The translations under genes were made by a program, and so were the position numbers. This document shows, one piece after another, positions 31,338 to 37,149 of a DNA stretch of 37,149 bases; position 1 is the stretch's first letter, and the number at the start of each line of letters is the position of its first letter. The DNA comes from Candidatus Coatesbacteria bacterium (lineage in GTDB: Bacteria; RBG-13-66-14). The stretch covers positions 1-37,149 of the forward strand of contig WJLX01000053.1 of assembly GCA_014728225.1 (NCBI GenBank). The letters run 5' to 3'. The notes under the pieces are model-generated. The model saw only the letters and a program-made list of their open reading frames with translations, was not told the DNA's origin and did not search any database.

Positions 31338-31940
31338 ATGGCCGACAAACAGGGTGATAAACGCCCCTGCGTCTGGCTGATCGACGACGAGGAACGTAAC
31401 CACCTCGCCCTCGATGAGCGCCACGGCGAACGCTTCGATATCCGCCACTTCTACGAGCCCGCTGAGCTGCTGGCGGCCCTGGAGGAGGAGCGACCCGACC
31501 TCATTCTCAGCGACGTCTTTTTCCTCGAGCCGGGTCGCGACGAGGAGGGCGCCGCCCTGCAAGCCGAAGCAGCCGCCATCCGACGCAAACTCGCGGACTT
31601 CGCCGAACGCTACCGCGGCGTCTACCACCCCGCCGGTCTCGAACTGGCCGACAAGCTGCGCCGAGAGTACCCCGGCCTGACCAACGTCGTCTACTCGAAC
31701 AAGGCCCCGCTGCTCCTCGACAAAGGCGGCTTCTCCCGCATCACCACCGCCGCCGGACCCGTCTGGATCTTCAAGGGCTACGAGAGCGTCGAGGCCGAAC
31801 GGCTCAAGATCAACGCCGTACTCCAGGGAGCAGAACACCGCAAGCACTACCTGCGGCTGAAAGGCCTGACCGTCATCGTCGGCCTGCTGGCGGCGGCGGC
31901 GGGTTGGGTCCTGGGACTGGTCCTCAGCGGAGGATTGTAG
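31338..31940 (+). CDS. Membrane-tethered response-regulator-like receiver protein
   Basis: 200 residues. The N-terminus reads like a divergent CheY-type receiver: acidic pair D16-D17 in WLIDDEER, putative phosphoacceptor D59 in PDLILSDVFF, S120 in NVVYSNKAP at the switch Ser/Thr position, and K146 in WIFKGYES at the conserved lysine. About 40 residues (65-105) are inserted between D59 and the switch strand. There is no DNA-binding or enzymatic output domain. Instead the protein ends in one transmembrane helix (about 177-197, LTVIVGLLAAAAGWVLGLVL), so the receiver would sit at the inner face of the membrane. No histidine kinase is adjacent. Good ribosome-binding site (GGAGG, 8 nt). Confidence 0.65.
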   Translation: MADKQGDKRPCVWLIDDEERNHLALDERHGERFDIRHFYEPAELLAALEEERPDLILSDVFFLEPGRDEEGAALQAEAAAIRRKLADFAERYRGVYHPAGLELADKLRREYPGLTNVVYSNKAPLLLDKGGFSRITTAAGPVWIFKGYESVEAERLKINAVLQGAEHRKHYLRLKGLTVIVGLLAAAAGWVLGLVLSGGL

Positions 31941-32023
31941 GACGCCGATCCGCCGCTAGCAGCTCTACGGGTGGGCCCTGCGGTCCTCCCGTTTTCTTTG
32001 TCACCATCCACCACCGGCAAACA

Positions 32024-32205
32024 CCCGCCGTTGAAAAACAGCCCCCGCTGCACACCTAACCGCCGCCGCCCGCCGGAACTGGCACGGTTTTTGCGGAGGC
32101 GGACCGTTATCATTCGTCCTAACGGGCGCCGAGATGCAAAAACCGTGCCAGTTCCGGCGGGCGGCGGTATCACGGGTTGGCCGGGGGCTGTTTTTCAACG
32201 GCGGG
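32024..32205. repeat. Nested inverted-repeat element, copy 4 (convergent sigma54-like arms)
   Basis: The outer arms 32024-32047 and 32182-32205 are a perfect 24-bp inverted repeat (CCCGCCGTTGAAAAACAGCC side). The inner arms 32063-32094 and 32136-32167 are a perfect 32-bp inverted repeat carrying GGAACTGGCACGGTTTTTGC. The centre begins GGAGGCGGACCG and ends GGGCGCCGAGAT. Reversed, this centre aligns closely with that of copy 1. It lies between two convergent genes. Confidence 0.92.
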
Positions 32206-32210
32206 ATAAG

Positions 32211-32235
32211 CCAACGGGGCCGGCGGCCCCGTTGG
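32211..32235. terminator. Strong hairpin between convergent genes
   Basis: CCAACGGGGCC-GGC-GGCCCCGTTGG is a perfect 11-bp stem with a 3-base loop, followed by TTGGTCCGTTAG on the plus strand and by CTTATCC on the minus strand. It probably stops transcription of the flanking genes, although the U-runs are poor. Confidence 0.45.
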
Positions 32236-32260
32236 TTGGTCCGTTAGGTCAGCGGGGGGG

Positions 32261-32788
32261 TCATTCCCGGGGTTCGATGTCCAGGATGTTGACCAGGCGG
32301 GCGGGTTCCCGGCAACTGAAGACGTAGAACTCGCATTCTTTTTCGTCGGACTCCCGCACCTCGAGGCGCACCCCGGGGCCGCCGTCGGTAGCCCAGTAGT
32401 AGGTGCCGTCGCGGCCGCGTCGCCGTCCCAGCCCCCGGGCCTGGGAGAGTTGGATGACCGCGGGTTCGGCAGCGCGCAGGTGTTTGCGGCGCAGCTTCTT
32501 GCGGAACAGGCCGAAGGCCAGGATCACCCGGCGCTGGGTGACGGTGACGGTCAACTGTGTCAGGTTGACGCCGAAAAACAGCACCGCCGAGGCCAGCAGG
32601 GCGAACAGGCCGAAGAGCACCAGCCCTCGGGTGGTGTCGAGCTCGCCGAGGCTGAGCACGACGCCGACCAGCAGTCCCAGGGTGACGAAGACGGTTATCA
32701 GGAAGGTGGCCTTGGAGAAGGCGCTTTCCCGGTAGATGACGACGTCGCCGCCGGACCGGGGTTGTTTGTAGGTTTTTTTCTCGCCCAC
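32261..32788 (-). CDS. PH-like two-helix membrane protein
   Basis: 175 residues from GTG 32788. That start follows the arsR stop by 10 bp with AAGGGCGGG ahead; an ATG at 32821 overlapping arsR is the alternative. Two membrane helices (FLITVFVTLGLLVGVVLSL and LVLFGLFALLASAVLFFGV) are followed by a beta-rich domain, TVTVTQRRVILAFGLFRKKL and VIQLSQARGLGRRRG, ending in a strand-rich tail. This resembles bacterial PH/YdbT-like membrane proteins, but the match is by pattern only. It forms an operon with the ArsR regulator. Confidence 0.6.
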   Translation of the reverse strand: MGEKKTYKQPRSGGDVVIYRESAFSKATFLITVFVTLGLLVGVVLSLGELDTTRGLVLFGLFALLASAVLFFGVNLTQLTVTVTQRRVILAFGLFRKKLRRKHLRAAEPAVIQLSQARGLGRRRGRDGTYYWATDGGPGVRLEVRESDEKECEFYVFSCREPARLVNILDIEPRE

Positions 32789-32798
32789 GTCCCGCCCT

Positions 32799-33110
32799 TT
32801 AGGATCCGGCGTCGGGAGCATCCTGACCGACGCCCATGCAGTTGCCGAGGGAGACGATGATCTTGATCAGGTCGGGGTTGGCCAGGGAGTAGCAAACCCG
32901 GTTGCCGTCGCGTTCCGAGTTGACGATGCCGTTCTGTCGCAGCACGGCCAGGTGCTGGGAGATGTTGGGCTGCTTCAGTCCGAGCTCTCGGCGGATCTCC
33001 TCGACGCAGCGCATCCCCAGGGACAACAGGCCGACGATCCGCAGCCGGGTGGGGTGGCCGAGGGCTTTGAAGTGCCGCGCCAGCTCATCGCATTGCGCCA
33101 GTTTCGTCAT
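32799..33110 (-). CDS. ArsR/SmtB-family winged-helix regulator
   Basis: 103 residues, a typical length. The winged helix-turn-helix is clear: ALGHPTRLRIVGLLSLG, then CVEEIRRELGLKQPNISQHL (recognition helix), AVLRQNGIVNSERDGNRVCYSL (wing). A cysteine at residue 35 (MRCVEEI), one in the wing (RVCYSL) and a late one (GNCMG) could bind metal or sense thiols, but the full ELCVCD motif of arsenic sensors is absent. GGGAGGAA precedes the ATG. It probably controls its own promoter and the membrane protein gene behind it. Confidence 0.88.
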   Translation of the reverse strand: MTKLAQCDELARHFKALGHPTRLRIVGLLSLGMRCVEEIRRELGLKQPNISQHLAVLRQNGIVNSERDGNRVCYSLANPDLIKIIVSLGNCMGVGQDAPDAGS

Positions 33111-33133
33111 CCGATTCCTCCCGCTGCGGGGAC

Positions 33134-33154
33134 GGCCCCGTAACCGACGGGGCC
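33134..33154 (-). other. Stem-loop in the arsR leader
   Basis: GGCCCCGT and ACGGGGCC form a perfect 8-bp stem around a five-base loop, 24 bp upstream of the arsR ATG. It may influence translation; no riboswitch class is recognisable. Confidence 0.35.
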
Positions 33155-33266
33155 CGGGGGTCCAACCGAACCCGGATCGGAGGTGGCCGCATGAAATCCA
33201 ACCGCCCCTCTACCCGCCGACGCAAACAAAAACCATCGGTGGAAGTATAACGCTTAAGTGCTTTAG

Positions 33267-33295
33267 AATGTAGGCAATTATGGCCTCTTTGTCAA
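33267..33295 (-). promoter_or_regulatory. Strong sigma70-type promoter for arsR
   Basis: On the minus strand, TTGACA (33295-33290) and TACATT (33272-33267) are separated by exactly 17 bp. Just downstream, at 33250-33262, lies a TTAAG-centred imperfect palindrome (CGCTTAAGTGC) that could be the ArsR operator. Confidence 0.6.
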
Positions 33296-33442
33296 GCCTT
33301 GTCCGCGACGGCCCCGTCGCCGGCGCCCCGGTTCGCTGCGCTCCATGCGCCGGGGAACCGGCACCGGGCGGGTCGGTTATCCGCGCGACGAAGCCCGTGA
33401 TGAGGCGCCCACACCGACTCGACGCTTGACAAGGCCGGGCGC

Positions 33443-33471
33443 TTGACCGGCCGCGGCTGCGTCTGTATACT
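33443..33471 (+). promoter_or_regulatory. Sigma70-type promoter for the sigma54 activator gene
   Basis: TTGACC (33443-33448) and TATACT (33466-33471) are 17 bp apart, giving a leader of about 38 nt before the ATG at 33516. The 33296-33442 portion of this interval shows nothing else. Confidence 0.6.
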
Positions 33472-33515
33472 ATCCTAGACACCCGACGACGGCCGCTCAC
33501 CCCAACCCCGGCACC

Positions 33516-35021
<1,506 letters not shown>

Positions 35022-35109
35022 CACAGAAAAACCACCGGGAATGCCCGGGGCCGCTGCGACGTAGAATAACAATCGCCCGACCGCCGCCGACAAGGAGGCG
35101 ACGAAAACC

Positions 35110-36546
35110 GTGGACGCCGACCTGCGAGCCGTGGCCGAGGCCCGGGAGCTGCTGCGCCGGGCCCGCGGGGCCGCCGACGCCCTGGCCCGCGAGGAGCCCG
35201 CCGAACTCGACGGCTACGTCCGCGCGATGGGCGCCGCGGCAGCCGCGGCGGCACGCGAGCTGGCCGAGGCCGCCGTGCGCGAGACCGGTTTCGGCGTCGT
35301 CGAGGACAAGGAAACCAAGAACCGCCTGGCCAGCGAGACGCTGACGACGGCACTGCTCGAACAGCGCATCCTGGGCGTGCTGGAGCGCGATCCGGCCCGC
35401 GGTGTGGTGACCTACGGCGTGCCCGTCGGTGTGGTGGCGGCGGTCATCCCCTGCACCAACCCGACCTCGACGGCGATCTTCAAGGCCCTGATATCGATCA
35501 AGGCCGGCTGCGCCGTGGTGATGAGCCCTCACCCGCGCTCCGTCGCGTGCACCCGGCGCGCCGTCGAGATCTGCCGCGACGCCCTGACGGCGGCCGGCGG
35601 CCCCGCCGGCGCCCTGGGCTGCCTGTCCCTGGCCCAGATGGCCGCCACCCGGGAGCTGATGCGTCACGAGCTGACCGACGTCATCCTGGCCACCGGTGGG
35701 CTGAGCCTGGTGCGGGCGGCCTACTCCTCGGGCAAGCCCGCCTACGGCGTCGGGCCGGGCAACGTGCCGGTCTATCTCGACCGCTCCGCCGATCCCGTCG
35801 ACGCCGTCGACAAGATCTTCCGCGGGACGACCTTCGACAACGGCACCGTCTGCGCCTCCGAGCAGGCCCTGGTCGTCGACGAGCCGCTCGCCACCGCACT
35901 GCGCTCCGCCGCCGAAGCCGCCGGGGGTTACTTCCTCGACGCCGCTGAAGCCGTCCGCCTGGCCAACTACCTCTTCGGCGGAGGAACCTTCAACGCCGCC
36001 GCCGTCGGCCGCACGGCCCGGCAGATCGCCGCCGCCGCCGGCCTCGAGGTCCCGGCGGACACCCGGGTCCTCCTCGCCGAGCCGGACGGCGTCGGTGTCG
36101 ACCACCCCCTCTCCGGAGAGAAACTCTGCCCCGTGCTGGCCTGGTACGTCGTCGACGGCTGGCGCGCCGGCTGCGAGCGCTGCATCGAGCTGCTGCGCTA
36201 CGGCGGAATGGGCCACACCCTGGCCCTCCACGCCGCCAACAGCGCCGTCGTCGAGGCCTTCGCCCGCGAGAAGCCCGTCTGCCGGGTGCTGGTCAACACC
36301 TGTTCGGCCCTCGGCGCCGTCGGCGCCACCACCAACCTCGAGCCCAGCCTGACTCTGGGACCCGGGGCCTGGGGCGGCTCCTCGACCGGCGACAACGTCA
36401 GCGCCCGCCACCTGACCGACCGCAAGCGCCTGGCCTGGGATTCCTCCCTGACGCCGCGAGACGCCGATAAACCAGGCGGAGAAACCATCAGCGACGAGCG
36501 CATCAAACGCGCCGTCGCCAAGGCCCTGGACGAACTGGGGCTGTAG
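35110..36546 (+). CDS. Acylating acetaldehyde/propionaldehyde dehydrogenase (EutE/PduP-like)
   Basis: CoA-dependent aldehyde dehydrogenase interconverting acetaldehyde-type aldehydes and acyl-CoA with NAD. 478 residues from GTG 35110, with AAGGAGG 11 nt upstream. Family phrases: PVGVVAAVIPCTNPTSTAIFK, the nucleophile C248 in DNGTVCASEQALVVD, and the closing NTCSALGAVGATTNLEPSLT with GPGAWGGSSTGDNVSA. It is the EutE/PduP/AdhE N-domain type and not an ordinary NAD aldehyde dehydrogenase. The first 20 residues could be a short helix, but I see no clear microcompartment-targeting peptide, and no shell proteins are nearby. It follows the sigma54 activator by 88 bp; a sigma54 promoter is not visible in that gap. 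Confidence 0.88.
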   Translation: MDADLRAVAEARELLRRARGAADALAREEPAELDGYVRAMGAAAAAAARELAEAAVRETGFGVVEDKETKNRLASETLTTALLEQRILGVLERDPARGVVTYGVPVGVVAAVIPCTNPTSTAIFKALISIKAGCAVVMSPHPRSVACTRRAVEICRDALTAAGGPAGALGCLSLAQMAATRELMRHELTDVILATGGLSLVRAAYSSGKPAYGVGPGNVPVYLDRSADPVDAVDKIFRGTTFDNGTVCASEQALVVDEPLATALRSAAEAAGGYFLDAAEAVRLANYLFGGGTFNAAAVGRTARQIAAAAGLEVPADTRVLLAEPDGVGVDHPLSGEKLCPVLAWYVVDGWRAGCERCIELLRYGGMGHTLALHAANSAVVEAFAREKPVCRVLVNTCSALGAVGATTNLEPSLTLGPGAWGGSSTGDNVSARHLTDRKRLAWDSSLTPRDADKPGGETISDERIKRAVAKALDELGL

Positions 36547-36592
36547 CGCCGAGCCGAACCCCTCAATACGAGATACAATCAGGAGGCACCCG

Positions 36593-36964
36593 ATGACCGA
36601 ACGCTACAGCGTGAACGATGAATTGGCGGTTAAGCTGCCCGCCGAGCTGGAGGAGCGCGTCAAGTCCCTGGCCCTCAACTTCCAACCACCGAAGCCCCGA
36701 GCCCGCAAGAAGCCCCCCTCCTTCGCCGACTGGCGGGGCGAGGTGCCGGGGAACGTCGAGCTGCGCGGATTGCTCAAACGCGCCCGGCTGGTCCACATCT
36801 GGGGCGAGGGCGATCACCGTTTGTACGGCTATCCCGTCGACGACACCCTGGTGGTCATCGACCTTACCCGGGGGCGCCTGGTCTACTGCGGTGAACCACC
36901 GGCCTGGTATCCCGATCCGGTAATGACCGCCTTTGAGTTGACCCGCCCCCTGGGGGAGCTGTAA
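36593..36964 (+). CDS. Hypothetical soluble protein
   Basis: 123 residues, unrecognised. AGGAGG with 7-nt spacing supports the ATG. The N-terminal third is helical and basic (ELEERVKSLALNF, PKPRARKKPPSF); the remainder has Trp/Tyr-rich strands (LVHIWGEGDHRLYGYPVDDT, LVVIDLTRGRLVYCGEPPAWYP). No signal peptide or membrane segment. It lies 46 bp after the aldehyde dehydrogenase and may be cotranscribed. Confidence 0.6.
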   Translation: MTERYSVNDELAVKLPAELEERVKSLALNFQPPKPRARKKPPSFADWRGEVPGNVELRGLLKRARLVHIWGEGDHRLYGYPVDDTLVVIDLTRGRLVYCGEPPAWYPDPVMTAFELTRPLGEL

Positions 36965-37108
36965 GCACCTCGGCGGTGACACGGAGCTCTCAACGACGAC
37001 CATTAACGAAAGGGATACCTTAACGCTTATGGATCATCATATATCGTGATAATCTTGTAGTCACGAGAGTTACCAGGATGCTATCATGCCACAAGTAAAG
37101 GAGGCGAT

Positions 37109-37149
37109 GTGGCAGATGGCTTAAAGAGTAATCCCGACAGGCATGTCAA
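37109..37149 (+). CDS. Start of a further gene, cut by the window edge
   Basis: An open frame from GTG 37109 (MADGLKSNPDRHV) runs off the right end, preceded by AAAGGAGG with 4-nt spacing. The ATG two bases earlier meets a stop after five codons and was rejected. The upstream 36965-37100 is AT-rich and likely carries its promoter. Product unknown. Confidence 0.4.
   Translation, partial: MADGLKSNPDRHV

Noticed and set aside
35022-35109. Sigma54 promoter for the aldehyde dehydrogenase
   Set aside because: No GG-N10-GC pair with suitable flanks was found in the gap.

Overview
The window comes from a GC-rich Gram-negative bacterium. Outer-membrane lipopolysaccharide transport genes (lptB, lptA-like), ExbB/ExbD/TonB energy transducers, a TonB-dependent receptor, a PorV/PorQ-like protein, GWxTD-domain and FlgD/T9SS-like C-terminal sorting-type domains together suggest an uncultured FCB-related candidate phylum (a Coatesbacteria-like lineage would fit). 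That placement is an inference from gene content and composition only. No rRNA, tRNA, CRISPR array, transposase or integrase was seen.

Layout: 1-1.8 kb, lptB (cut by the window edge) and an OstA/LptA-like gene on the minus strand, behind a promoter that is divergent from a secreted zinc carboxypeptidase (2.0-3.9 kb). 4.0-5.8 kb, a small beta-barrel-like protein, zapA and a first tonB-type gene. 6.4-10.5 kb, a GWxTD protein followed by exbB, two exbD and a second tonB in one operon. 10.5-11.5 kb, a gene-free stretch with an 81-bp duplication carrying terminators. 11.5-17.8 kb, a minus-strand operon: TonB-dependent receptor, 790-aa sorted surface protein, PorV-like protein. 17.8-19.2 kb, gene-free with short tandem repeats. 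19.2-25 kb, aspS, a small four-helix membrane protein, prmC, an M20 peptidase and a secreted hypothetical. 25.5-29.1 kb, prfB with its programmed +1 frameshift, a translationally coupled Mrr-type restriction endonuclease of unusual base composition, an anchored carboxypeptidase-regulatory-like protein and a 2-hydroxyacid dehydrogenase. 29.4-33.1 kb, a GIDE-like membrane protein, a ROK sugar kinase, a membrane-tethered receiver protein, a PH-like membrane protein and an ArsR regulator. 33.5-37.1 kb, a sigma54-dependent activator with GAF sensor, an acylating aldehyde dehydrogenase, a hypothetical, and the first codons of a further gene.

The standout observation is a family of about 180-200 bp nested inverted repeats in intergenic DNA (4996-5174, 11222-11406, 25251-25448, 32024-32205, with a possible decayed relative near 22770-22835). 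Each has an outer inverted repeat of 17-24 bp and an inner perfect inverted repeat of 24-32 bp around a conserved centre of about 40 bp. The conserved inner arm contains TGGCACGGTTTTTGC, which matches the -24/-12 sigma54 promoter consensus with the required GG-N10-GC spacing. Because the arm is inverted, each element presents two sigma54-like promoters firing towards each other. Stem extensions differ between copies but remain complementary within each copy. The window also encodes a sigma54 activator. I know of no named element of this kind.

The genes work together mainly at the cell envelope: Lpt export, the Exb/TonB motor powering a TonB-dependent receiver complex, secreted or sorted surface proteins, plus housekeeping translation genes (aspS, prmC, prfB; PrmC modifies the GGQ motif of the RF2 made by prfB).
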